Shown piece by piece: positions 22,976 to 34,105 of a stretch of DNA of 64,000 nucleotides. This DNA comes from Gymnothorax reevesii. Its lineage: Eukaryota; Chordata; Actinopteri; Anguilliformes; Muraenidae. Position numbers and translations under genes: made by a program. The notes beneath the pieces were generated by a model that saw only the letters and a list, made by a program, of their open reading frames with translations, did not search any database and was not told the DNA's origin. The stretch spans positions 38,581,430-38,645,429 of the forward strand of contig CM056588.1 of assembly GCA_029721435.1 (NCBI GenBank). The letters run 5' to 3'. Numbering within the stretch: position 1 is the first letter of the stretch; each line of letters starts with the position of its first letter.

Positions 22976-24595
22976 ATCACAACAAAATGTGGTCCTTGAG
23001 GCACCTATTGTAGCAGGAACTAACAATGAAGCGGTTTTGAGTATTTTGCCAGGTTTTTATTGCCAGCCACAACTTCCAATTTTCTCACAGTTTGAGACCA
23101 AACACGGTCAGAGTACACAAGAAGGCCAGACATAATGCCCAGTTGACACATATTATTTTTTTGTGAACCTAGGTCAAAGTTCAACAGAGAAAATTGGCAA
23201 AAAGGAGTGAATTGGAAAGGCTCCAACTGAGTCTTCCGGTATTTCAGCTTGTCTTTCTTTTGACAGATTTTGTCAGCGCAAAAGCGTCACAACTATGCAA
23301 GACAAAGTCACACAGTAACAGAGCAGGTGTATAGCAAAAATCGCAATGAAAATCGTCCAAGCAAGGGTGCTAGAAATTTGGGGGAAAGTCTTCAGTTTTA
23401 TTTCTTTGTTCCTTTGTTTATTTGCTTGTGTGTTGGTTGGTTGGTAGTTTGTCATTTATCCAGGATAGATGTGTCGGAGTTTGCCAGGAAGAACGATTTT
23501 CGCCTCTTGCCGGAGGTCTACAGTAGCTACATTCTTCGAATAAGCTTGATCTACTTCCGAGAGAACAGCAGAGCTACGAAAGAGAATGAGACCAAGGAGG
23601 TGGGGCTGTGTAGCCTCCAGGCTGACCATTATTTCCATTAGCCTAATGTCAGACTGATGGGTCAAGTGCCGTCACTGAGACTATAGAGCACTGATGCACT
23701 TGTGAGCCCAATAAACCACAGATTTGCTTGTGTCCCCCACAGACTAGATACAACATACAGTACATGCATAAGTGCCACGAGGTCCCTAAACTAGAATAGA
23801 GCACAGGGTACAATATCTGGATTTTGGGAGGGGGGGAGGGAGGGGGGAATTGGGGGGAAAATACTGGGCCAAAATAGTCATAACAACACCCCAAAACTGT
23901 TCCGTGAATAACAGCCAGAGATAAAAGAAACAAGTAAACACATTTTCCATTCCTCACCACATGAAGTATGACAGTATTTTCCAGGGCTCCGCTGATTACT
24001 CTCGAAAATGTAGCCAGAAACATGAAATTATCAAATCACCTGTCTGGGGGAGACCCGCAGGGCTCAGATTAATTATCTGTCATTCCTCACGAAAAAATTA
24101 GGAATTGCTTGAATTGCCGGAGCATAAAAGCAGAAATGATTTGTATATGAGAGACGCTGAGTGCGGACCCTGGGCCACAATTTCAAGCGCCAATTGGTTT
24201 TTTTCAGGGACGACAGGCTGTTTTATTTGGATGTGCACCATAAAAGAAAATGGGAACTAATCTGATATCTTCATAGATGAACACACAAATACATCAACAA
24301 ACACATAACCAACAAGTTCCTCAATCAACAGCAAAAGATTATTAATCTTTTATATTATGCATCTTATTCAATACTTTGCTATATCCTGGTTTCACACATG
24401 CTGAAAGCAGACCCTGCAATCTGTTTCTGTGTCATCTTCCATTAAAAAAAATAAATTAAAAATATGAGGACGCTATTGGCCCCAACAGCAAGAGCTTATC
24501 TCCAGACTCCCCGACCCTCAATTTCCCATTAAATTAAAAGTGACAATATGATGCACAATTACTGAAATTTTGCTCAAAAATTCATCAACGTGGGC
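22976..24595. other. Intronic stretch without recognised features
   Basis: No gene-like frame or bounded repeat was found. A G-rich run (GGGAGGGGGGGAGG) lies at about 23825-23850. Confidence 0.45.
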
Positions 24596-24935
24596 TGCAG
24601 GGTGGGCTCGCTCGGTTAAGGTACCCCATTGCAGTGACTAGCTCATTCCGGGCTCGAATCCGAGCCATGCAGGAGCTAGCTGCGGCCGGTAGCCTTTTCA
24701 GGGCAATTAGATTGCTCAGCACTGTTGAGATTCGAGAGGGAAACAGCTGGTCTGGGTGAGCATTGTTCATTGCTCAAGTGCCTCCTGCGGGCCAGCCAGG
24801 GGCTCATCAGTAAAATTCTAGGCAAGCACATGTTCGGGTTTCTTCCGTCCTCGTTCTGAGCTTCGCAAAGTTTCCAGTTACGAGTGTAAAGAAGCATCAG
24901 CTGACAGGCGCGTGTTTTGGAGGAGAGCCACAAAC
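24596..24935 (+). repeat. tRNA-derived SINE-like element
   Basis: The head has a plausible A box (GGGCTCGCTCGGTTAAGG) and B box (GGGCTCGAATCC), followed by a non-tRNA body (GGAGCTAGCTGCGGCC.., GCATCAGCTGACAGGCGCGT). This is the layout of a tRNA-derived SINE. The family is not identified and the 3' limit is uncertain. Confidence 0.5.
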
Positions 24936-26657
24936 GGTTTTATCCCGAGATAGCAGCAGGAGTCGCACATGAGCGTGTTTGTATTTACTTTGCGGATTGG
25001 ACATTCCAGATTCGGGCGGTATTGGAGATGCCAAACAAAAAGGGCTCTCCCTCTAGTGGTTATGTCCATACCAAATTTTTAAAAAAAATTCCCATTTAAA
25101 CTGTTTCCGCGTTGACATGGAGGATGTATGGTGGCGGCAGCTGGGGTGAATCCATAATATCCCTGAAAGTAATTAGAGGATAAAATAAAGCGAAGGTACA
25201 CAAACATGAGAAGCATGCATTTCATGCTGATTTCAGGTGTGAAATCCAAAATGACTTGATAGCGAAGATGGCATGAAAATGTGAATGGATCACAAAGAAT
25301 ATAGACATTTCATGACATTTTTGTGATTTTCGGATCAAGGCTGTTAAAGTTGGGCATGTTTTATTTGATCTGCGATTGCAGTTTGCTTTTCACATGATTC
25401 CATTGAAACTAATTGGTGAATCACTCAAATACTTAAGATACATGCAACAAACTATAGCAAAAAGTCAAACAAGTCCAAGTGTCATGAAATGTTCATTTAT
25501 ACATAATGCGTTCACAACTGAGCGGCGCGCATGTCAGCCGCGAGTCAGTCAGGGAACTCTTTGCAGCTGCTGCGTCCGGAATTTGGAGATCACGTGTCCT
25601 CTCACTACCCAATCATGTCCGCACACATCACTTCAGTAATGCAGCTCACTCTTCAAAAATGGCTAATCAAACTAATGCTTGGCGGCTGCACAGACTGGCG
25701 CTTTGTCTGCAGCAGTCATCTGCTGCGCAGCTTGCATTTGCACATAACCGCTGTCGATGCTGGTTATTATGCGGCTATTTTTGCTTTTCTGTTCACCCAC
25801 CACCACCCCAGCTTCCACCTGATTGTTTAGATCTGGTTGTGCACTCAAGGAATTCAGTATCTTGTCCATAGGTACAAAAGTATATATAACTTCTCCCTGT
25901 ATTCAGGTTAGTGCACATGTTGCATATTGAGTACCCAAAGCAGATCTATTCATGGCCAAACTCAGCTAAGTTCTGTATCAAACTCAATAAATGGCTTTTA
26001 TTTTAATACGTGAGTTGTCCTGACAGAAATAAAATTGACATTTTCAGATTTCCAGCCCAAGAAATGCAATGGTGTTTCACAATGGAGCTGTTCTACAACA
26101 TATTTAGAGTGCTGTGCTTGATTGTTGTTGAAAGAGAGCACATATAACAGTTAGTGTATAAGCAGTAAGTTGGCACAAAGAGGTAAGAGGCACAACAATT
26201 GTTCAACAAGTATCCATCCAGTGCAAGCAAGCATTAATAAATGTATGATTTGCATTATCTCGTGTGCAGTTCCTCGGTATTTATAAAACGGGGCAATTTC
26301 AGTCCTGGGCGACCGGTGCTCATGTATAACTCAGGACATTGCCCAGGTATAAAGTCCAAATTGTCTGTAAGTAGCAACACTAGTTCACTCATAAATTAGG
26401 TCACAAAAAAAAATTTCATGGAACAGACCAGCCGTCTCCTCTCAGAATTTACGAGGTGCTCCGTGACAGTCAAAACCAGTCCCACATCTCTGGTAAATCA
26501 GCATTCAGTAGTACGCTTGATAAATTTGGTCAACCGTTGGCTGATGGCCAACTGACAATAGGAGGAGCACTGGGAGGGGAGATTCCCCCAACTGGCATAT
26601 TCCCCCCACCCCCCACCGCAGGGGTCCCTGCACGCAGGGCTAGAAGAACTTGCACAA
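24936..26657. other. Intronic stretch without recognised features
   Basis: No supported gene or bounded repeat. Frames at 25506-25871 overlap each other in three phases and have no similarity I recognise. Confidence 0.4.
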
Positions 26658-26814
26658 TTAAGCTCCTTTCACACTGGACGCGCAATGAATTTTTTGCACA
26701 ACAGATGATATTCAAAGTCAATACAAACACGTGTATCCGCGTCTTTGCATTGACTTTGCAAGTAATCTGTCGTGCAAAAAATGTATTTTGCGTCCGGAGT
26801 GAAAGCAGCTTTAA
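26658..26814. mobile_element. Palindromic MITE flanked by TTAA
   Basis: A 157-bp near-palindrome. The left arm begins AGCTCCTTTCACACTGGACGC and the right arm is its complement (..GCGTCCGGAGTGAAAGCAGCT), meeting near the centre. TTAA occurs at 26658-26661 and 26811-26814. The arm resembles the 100-bp units inside the Kolobok-like element at 11253-11513, suggesting a shared family. Confidence 0.85.
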
Positions 26815-26940
26815 TCTACATATTAATTAATGTTCCTATTAAGACAGTGTTCGCCAGCCAATTCCTTTGTAGTTCCATCCATATATATCATGTAGATTTT
26901 CAAATCTTAGATAAAAGCATCTTTGAACATGCCCAGTGAT

Positions 26941-27150
26941 GATCTAGACCGGGTGGCCAACCCTGGTCCTGGAGAGCCATTGTGTCTGCTGGCTTGTGGT
27001 GTTACTCAGCACTTGATTGATCAGTAAGAACAGTTGATTATAGTCTTGACTTATCTCTCCTGGTGTCTTAGGTTTACACTGGACGGGGAAAACCAAAGTC
27101 AGCACACCCTGTGGCTCTCCAGTACCAGGGTTAGCTCCCTTCATCTAGAT
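26941..27150. mobile_element. hAT-like MITE
   Basis: Inverted repeats of about 30 bp: GGCCAACCCTGGTCCTGGAG at the left and CTCCAGTACCAGGGTTAGCT at the right. ATCTAGA flanks both ends (near 26942 and 27143). Related ends appear alone near 4505 and 51150. Confidence 0.65.
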
Positions 27151-27335
27151 CCTTTATGATTAAAAATGACTGTGTACTCGATGATGAGCTTAAGATGGAT
27201 ATATTAGATAAGACCACCCTCATGGCTGTACAAGCGAGTTGGCTACTAATTAAATTGCTTTCGTAAAACTTGAGTTAGGCTGAAATAATAAGATTAACCT
27301 GATAGAACCCACTGGATCACTGGCACACCCAGTGA

Positions 27336-27368
27336 CCCCCCCCCCCCCCCCCCAAAAAAAAAAAAAAA
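27336..27368. repeat. Homopolymer junction C18-A15
   Basis: Eighteen C followed directly by fifteen A on the plus strand. It lies in syt9 intron 1. Confidence 0.95.
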
Positions 27369-29496
27369 CTATGATAATAATCCCTTCATGTTTGAGCTGG
27401 TGTAGAGTAGCTTTTTTTTTTACATCTGAGAACTTTCCCAAAAACTACAGGATGTTGCCTTTCAAAGGAGGCCTTCATCATGCAGAAGCTGTAAGCCATA
27501 AGCTTTCCATTCGCAAAAATCTGGGAGACTAAATAAAGACAGTAGTGTGGGCGTTAAAGGGTTAAATCCAGCAGTCTGAACAGGAGTGACAGCACCTGCT
27601 GCGAACACTCAACAAAGCAGTAAAAACCTCTTTTTACCCAGGATATATCAAGCTCAACTCAGAGGTAACTAAGCTCTTTCCACCAATTAGCATGACAGAA
27701 ACATGAGAGCAGGCGTCACACCTCAGTCAAAGTTCCCCTGAACCCCCCCACTGTAGTGCTGACACGGTGTAGTGACGGCATAATTAGCTTCTCATAGCAG
27801 ACCTCAATAGATGCTCTCTAATGTAATTGAGACAGGGGGAGAGGCTGGTTTTATTAATTAATTGTATAACCCACAATTCTTTTTTAAAGAAACTGTGAAA
27901 AGCTTAATCGCCATGTGTTAACTGAATTTGCACATCTGTACAGGTAACCCGAGGTTCTCTCTCTCTCACTGTTAAACCAATGCAGTGCAGGATTTTTAAA
28001 TGCTTTTTACGCTTGCTTTTCTTTGCATCTCAAATCAATTTTACAAGGCAACAGTGCCTTTAATTACACACAGTGGTTTGTTACATCAGCAATACAATCC
28101 TTAGCTAAGAACATCTTATTCGATAACTTTAAGGGTACAGAGTGTAGACGGCCAGATCCCTGGTCAGCTGGTTCGTGCAGACGAGAGTCACCCTGCGTGT
28201 TAGACTGCATAGAACAAGATGTTTAAATGAAAGAAGAAGCCAATTTATTTGAACCTTTCAACATTTCTTCTGTAACCTATTCTGATTTCACTATTTGACA
28301 TAGGGTATAACTGAAGTTCAGTCTAATGCACAACATTTCAACCACCTGCCGTCTTGTATATCCCTCTGTCAGATTACAGCAAGAATGGTAATAATCACAA
28401 CAAATTCCTGAGATGCAAAGTGTGCTTTTCTCACAAGTTCAATGCACTTTTAACTGTTGAAGGGGAAACCGGGCTCAGTTGTCACCGCTGTCACACACCA
28501 GACTAAACGGCAAAAAATGAAGCATAAGCCATGTCACAAAATAGTCATGCTGCACATCAAATTAAACAGAAGAACCTCAGCTACAAGAATATATAAGCCA
28601 GTTTTGACATGCTCCAAACACAATTCCGACACCAACGAAATGAATTCCCAAACACCAAAATCCCTACAGCGCCACCTAGTTAACCCACTCGCCACAATTT
28701 CAATGCTATCGCTCTGTTGCTTTATGCCACATGCGCAACCAGTAGCTCAAATGAAATGAGAGACTCCACAGATTCCAATGATATGCCTCTTAACTCTGTT
28801 CCACAGTATCTGCAAGATATCAGCAAAAGAAGAGCAGCAACAGAAATGGGTTCATAGGATAACAAGAGTATTTACACATCTGAATAAATCTCACAAGTGT
28901 CCCCTTCGTTTTGAGACCAAAATTTTTGAAATTGACCTTATGGTTGCAAAGATATGCCCTTTTCAATTTGGGTATGCAATTTTTTAGGCGGAGGTCTAAA
29001 ACACAGGCTAGTTATATTTTCAAAAATAATGGAACATTTGTTTGAGCAAACTGTCAAAAATTCCTCTCAGAGAAAGGTCAGCAGGTGACTTTTGCCTCCA
29101 TTTTCCTTTTTTGAATCACTAAAAAGACAATATCCTTATGCCAATGATTTGCATAAAACTTTCCATTATTCCTTCAGATGTCTGTTCTCTTCTAAATTTG
29201 CAATAAGAAAGTTTTAGGGCAAAAATGTTCAGTTCATTATTTATTTATGTATATTTAAAACCTGTGCTGAATCTCAACACATTGTTCACTTTTTTGAAAA
29301 AGTGGACACTACTGATAATCATGTGCCCAGACAGAGAACGTAGCACTTTTTCCTTTTATTTTCGCACATGATTTTTTTAGCATGCGTGAATATAATTCCC
29401 TTCCAAGGAGCAATTCCAATTTGTCTTAATGAGGCTTATTTCACTCGGTGAAAGTCAGTGCAGTGCTTCATATTTTTCTAGACAGTGCTGGGGAGA
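27369..29496. other. Intronic stretch without recognised features
   Basis: AT-rich sequence with no supportable gene, RNA gene or bounded repeat. Confidence 0.4.
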
Positions 29497-29770
29497 GGCA
29501 TGCTGGTGCAGTGGGTAGAGCTGCTGTAAGTTTGGATCTGGTCTGGGGACTTTCCGTGTGGCGTCTGCATGTTCTCCCCATGTTCGCGTGGGTTTCCTCC
29601 TACAGTCCAAAGACATGCATGTCAGACTCTGACTTGCCCATAAGTGGGAGTTAATGGTGTGTGTGCCCTGTGATGGATTGGTGAGCTATCCACAGTCGCT
29701 ACCTGCCTTTCACCCATAGCTCAGCCACGGCCCCACTGAGGAAGCAGCAGTATAGATCATGGATGGATAG
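29497..29770 (+). repeat. V-SINE family element
   Basis: A tRNA-like head (GCTGGTGCAGTGGGTAGAGC) is followed by the strongly conserved V-SINE core words TCTGCATGTTCTCCCC, CGTGGGTTTCCTCC and CAGTCCAAAGACATGCATG, then a 3' tail ending ATGGATGGATAG. V-SINEs are a vertebrate superfamily that includes zebrafish DANA. It is in antisense orientation within syt9 intron 1. Confidence 0.8.
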
Positions 29771-30007
29771 TCTGAGTTAGGAATAGCACTGTGAATACTT
29801 ATCATGATTTAAGTTACGATTATTGAGAGATGTAAATCCATTGTGTCCTCCCTGATCTCTGACAATGGCAAGGTCAGTTTCTTATCAAGTTACAAGCATA
29901 AATTCCGCTGAGAACATTGTTCAAAAAATATTTCCTTTGTTACAAAAATATTTAACTTCAAAATGATCAAGTACAGACAACAGCAACATTGTGAGTATGT
30001 CTGTGAG

Positions 30008-30046
30008 AGAGAGAGAGAGAGAGTGTGTGTGTGTGTGTGTGTGTGC
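30008..30046. repeat. (GA)n(GT)n microsatellite
   Basis: A GA run followed directly by a GT run. TG-rich degenerate sequence continues nearby (30425-30545). Confidence 0.9.
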
Positions 30047-30546
30047 GCATAAGTGTGTTTGTATGCGTGCTTTGGGTTACCAGCAAATCAGTCTATACTT
30101 TAATGAAAATGATGCCCATTAGCTGCTCACATAGAAAATCTGTGAAGAACAAGGATAATTAGCCCACATGGGTTCAGAAGTTGCCACAGGAGTAGAAAGT
30201 TGAATTCGGACCAGACCATCTGACGTTTATAGAGGGCAGCAGTGTCGAGGACCGCCTGCTGCAGTAAATAATCTCTCCAAACCCAAACACAAGACCCTAA
30301 AGGACCAAAGCCACGAAAGGGCTTCATTATAAGAGGAAGAAACTCTTTGCGTTTCTTCTAAAACCAATCCCACAGAATATGTACATTACATGGATGAGAA
30401 CTTTTGCATGGATATATGCACTGATGTGTGGGTGTGGATAAACCGTACGTGCATGTTTACAATGCCTGCATACACGTGTGTATGCACGCATATATATGCG
30501 CATTGGTGTGTACAAATGTGTGTGCACGCATATACCCATATACATT

Positions 30547-31462
30547 ACTATGCATTACTTGTGTAGGCATGTTTAAAACCAATCTGCAATGTGAAGTTGC
30601 TTCCAGAAATCATGAAATGAAAGATTTCTTAATATCGAAGAATGTAGAAACTAATTCATATCAGTGTGCCTTAACTCTTCAAAAAAATTGAGAACACCGT
30701 TCTGCAGTTCTTTGGTTTCATATACTCAGGGGTTGGGTTGTTCAAAGAATATTGGATAGCTTGCCACAGTTTTTCTGAAAGCTCATAATCTCACTTGCTT
30801 CTGTCTTGCCAGGTAATCCCAGACAGCCTCGATGATGTAAAGATTAGGGCTCTGTCAAAGTAAGTTATCTGTATCATCAGTCTCTAATGAAATAAAAGCT
30901 TTCATTCGTAAGATTATATTTTAAAGTAACATTTGATATCTCAAACATGGTTTTTTTATTCAGAGCAATAATAGTGTGGAAAAAGAATAAAAATCTAATT
31001 CTAGATTTGAAAACAAATCTTTGGTGGTTTTTGCATGGTTTTCTATGTGTACATGCAGATACATGTGCATGTGTGTGCCAATATTTGTATGTGACCATGT
31101 GTCCAACAATGTATATACTTGTATTTGACATATACAGTAAATTCATGTGTGTTTGATTGGATTAATAGCCCCCTGGTGGATTAAAGAGTAACTGCAGCAA
31201 TGAATATATCTGACAAATGGAGACCCCGATGTACTAGTAATTGAAAACACAGCCCTGTAGTCAGTAATTTAAAGAGACCCTGTGGATTGTGTAGGGAAGG
31301 AGTGTATTTGCTTTAAGGAGCCGCGCCGATTTCCTGGGGTGTCAATCTGCAGCAAACTGAACACCCATCACGGAACAGACACTCTATGTCAGACCACCAG
31401 CTATCCATTTAAATTTCAAACCTTCATCAAAATGTGGTTTAACCCCCGGGGTGTAAGATCAC
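30547..31462. other. Intronic stretch without recognised features
   Basis: No gene or bounded repeat seen. A degenerate TG/TATG-rich patch lies at 31040-31110. Confidence 0.4.
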
Positions 31463-31546
31463 AATTGAAGCACTGATTACTAAAACCCCACAAGTCAAGT
31501 CAAGTCAAGTGTGACTTACGGGGTTTTAGTAATAGGTGCTTCAATT
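31463..31546. repeat. 84-bp hairpin element, copy 1
   Basis: Inverted arms begin AATTGAAGCACTGATTACTA and end TAGTAATAGGTGCTTCAATT around a CAAGT pentamer run (four copies). A second copy at 48736-48819 differs at only two positions. It is a tiny mobile or structural element of unknown class. Confidence 0.85.
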
Positions 31547-32117
31547 ACTGTATATGATCAGAGTGTCAAACACTGAACATTCTTTTGCTGACTTAACAAC
31601 CAGTTCTGGAATTTGTTGCAAAAACTCATAAGAACCATTTTTTTAGCATGTTAATTTTATCCGCTGAATACATTTGAAAAATATAAGTATGCATCATTCG
31701 GCATTTTAAATGACAGTAAAACGTCAGGAATGAATGCATGCCATAAATAAAATATTGCATGATGTACATTTCCAAAAATCAAAGTAAAAGCAAAAATAGT
31801 TTGGTATTTAAAAAGTGCATCAATGCATAGCACTAGTGCTCCAGATGTTTGTACAGTAGTTCCCGTTTCAGGCACGGAGCAGCGTTGTGAAATTCATTAT
31901 CTCAGAGTTTTGGGAATTTTGGGTGTCAGGCAATATAACACCTACAAAATGTGGTGATGCGGCTGAACTAAAATAAGCCTGAGATGCATAATTCTCACTC
32001 CCATAGGCCATGTGCTCACGGAAACCAGCAACTGCACCTGCTGCATCTGAGAGGGGCAATTAGGAATCAAAGAGCCCAGGCCCATCCATGGATCCAACAT
32101 TCTGCAGCCATTTATGG

Positions 32118-32430
32118 ACCCTGAACGGGGCTGGGTTGGGAGAAGAGGTAAAACTGGCATGGGAGAGGGGTGGGGCTGGTGTGGGACAGAGGACGAGGCT
32201 GATGTGGGAGAGAGGAGGGGCTGGTTTGGGAGAGGGGGTGGGGCTTGTGGGGAGGAGTGGTGGGGCTGGTATGGGATAGGGGAGGGGCTGGTATGAGATA
32301 GGGGAGGGGCTGGGGTGAGAGAGGGGAGGGGCTGGGGTGAGAGAGGGGTGCAGTCAGCGTGGGAGGGGTGTGGCTGGTGTAAGAGAGGGGGCAGGGCTGG
32401 TGTGAAAGAGGCGAGGAGCTGGTCTGGTTT
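32118..32430. repeat. G-rich minisatellite (about 22-26-bp unit)
   Basis: About twelve imperfect copies of a GGGAGAGGGGTGGGGCTGGT-type unit. The plus strand carries many GGGG runs and can form G-quadruplexes. The plus strand is the template strand for syt9, so nascent RNA would be C-rich here. Confidence 0.85.
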
Positions 32431-33389
32431 GGAGGTGGGGCAGCATTTTCAGTGAGGAAAACCATAATATAGAGAAATCTGTAGTTATACCAGGATAACC
32501 AACTACTAAAATAACTTAAATCACAGGTAAATGGCAAACTTTCACACAGCCGGCTGAAACAACTGGTAACCTCTATGTGCCCCGTGACCTTGAATGGCTC
32601 TGTTACAGTGTTGAGGACGCTGCTCATGTGACTAAACTTGCGGTGGTGCTGCGGCAGTTACAGGTAGGGGGTGTTTCTGTTATACACTACAGGCTGGGCA
32701 GCTCCACAGCGAATCCCTGGACAGGGCAGCAAGGCGCCATACTGACACAACAAACCTATTCAACACACGATGTCAGAAGTCAATGTTTGCAAAGAGGCTG
32801 AGCGCCCTCATAGTTGCCTTCCTCCTGAGAGGCATGGAGAGAAAAGCAAAGCGATGGTGAATACAAAGGCTCTCGTTGCCTCTCTCTCTCAGGCAGAGCA
32901 CAGACGCCTCGGGGCACGGGGCTGATTGTGTGGATCCCGGGTCAGTTTCAGGCCTCACCACAGAGCCCAGCGGTATCGCGAGTTCAGCTGGTGACCTAAA
33001 TACTCGCCATCTTGTTGAAGGAAAAAATAACTTTGGTCCCAATATTCTGGGAAGGGGGGATGGTGGAGATAATGCATTTACACAGCACTGACATCTGCAG
33101 TGTATCAAAACCGGCCACAAAGTGTATCAGATCACAGCCGCTTAGCTCTGAATCTTAAATAGGGGTCAGCTAGCCTGGTGACTGCACTGAATTGTTCATG
33201 AAAGCGGTCCATTATATGAGCATGAATGCATAATTGAATTTAGAACTGGCTGAAAGCTGAAGGTTAGGTATTACCCAGCATGCATTATTTCACAAAATTG
33301 CTAATGCAGCGCTTATTGTGACTCTTTACCTGCGTGTTCATGCATTTTTAAGTGCATGCCTGAGTGTGTTTGTATGTTTGCTGTGTGTA

Positions 33390-34105
33390 GATTTTGTTTT
33401 GTTGGACAGTTTCTGATGTTGGGTTGTGTGTTGAGTTTATGTAGTTGGGCTTTGATTTTTGTTGAGTTTGTGGTGCTGGGCTGTGTGTAGAGTTCTGTTG
33501 TTGAACTGGGTGTAAAGTTCTTGTAGTTAGGTTCTGATCTGGGTAGAGTTCCTGTAGTTGAGCTCTGATTAATGTAGCACTCCTGCAGTCAGGGTCTACA
33601 TAAAGTAGTGAAATTCCGGTAATTGGGCTCTGACTAAAGTAGTTTTTCTGTACATGGGCAGTACTTGACAGAGTTTCTGTAGTGGAGCTCTGATTACTGG
33701 AGAGCTCCCACAGTTGGGATCTTATTTGCACAGAGACCCTGATTTGTGTTGAGTTCCAGTCACTGGGCTCTAATTAGTGTAGAGCTCCTGTAGTTGAGGT
33801 CTGATTAGTGCAAAGTTCCATGTAATTTGGCTCTGGTTAAAGGAATTTTTCTGTATTCGGGTGATGATTAGTGTAGAGTTCTTGTAGTGGGGCTCTAATT
33901 GCTGGAGAGCTCCTGTAGTTGAGCTCTAATTAGTGTAAAGTTCCTGTGGTAGGGCTCTGACCAGGGCGGTCTTCTATATTTTGGCTGTGATTAGTGGAGA
34001 GCTCCTGTTATTGGGCTCTGACTATTGTACAGCTCCTGTAATTGGGCTCTAATCAGCCAAGATTTCCTGTAGCTGGGCTCTGATTAGTGTTGGTGATTGT
34101 CAGAT
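33390..34105. repeat. 31-bp minisatellite, about 23 diverged copies
   Basis: The unit contains GGGCTCTGATTAGTGTAG and AGCTCCTGTAGTT. The GCTCT word recurs at 33892, 33923, 33954, 33984 (GCTGT), 34015, 34046 and 34077, i.e. a steady 30-31-bp period, and the same period fits back to about 33530. Copies are diverged, so the array is old. Confidence 0.85.

Noticed and set aside
22802..23026. His/Ser/Thr-rich and Cys/Val-rich frames
   Set aside because: Products of the TG/GA microsatellite.
24596..24665. Possible functional tRNA gene
   Set aside because: A and B boxes are present but no cloverleaf forms; better read as a SINE head.
33390..34105. Regular repeats considered as a CRISPR-like array
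   Set aside because: Units are contiguous without unique spacers, diverged, and in vertebrate DNA; it is a minisatellite.
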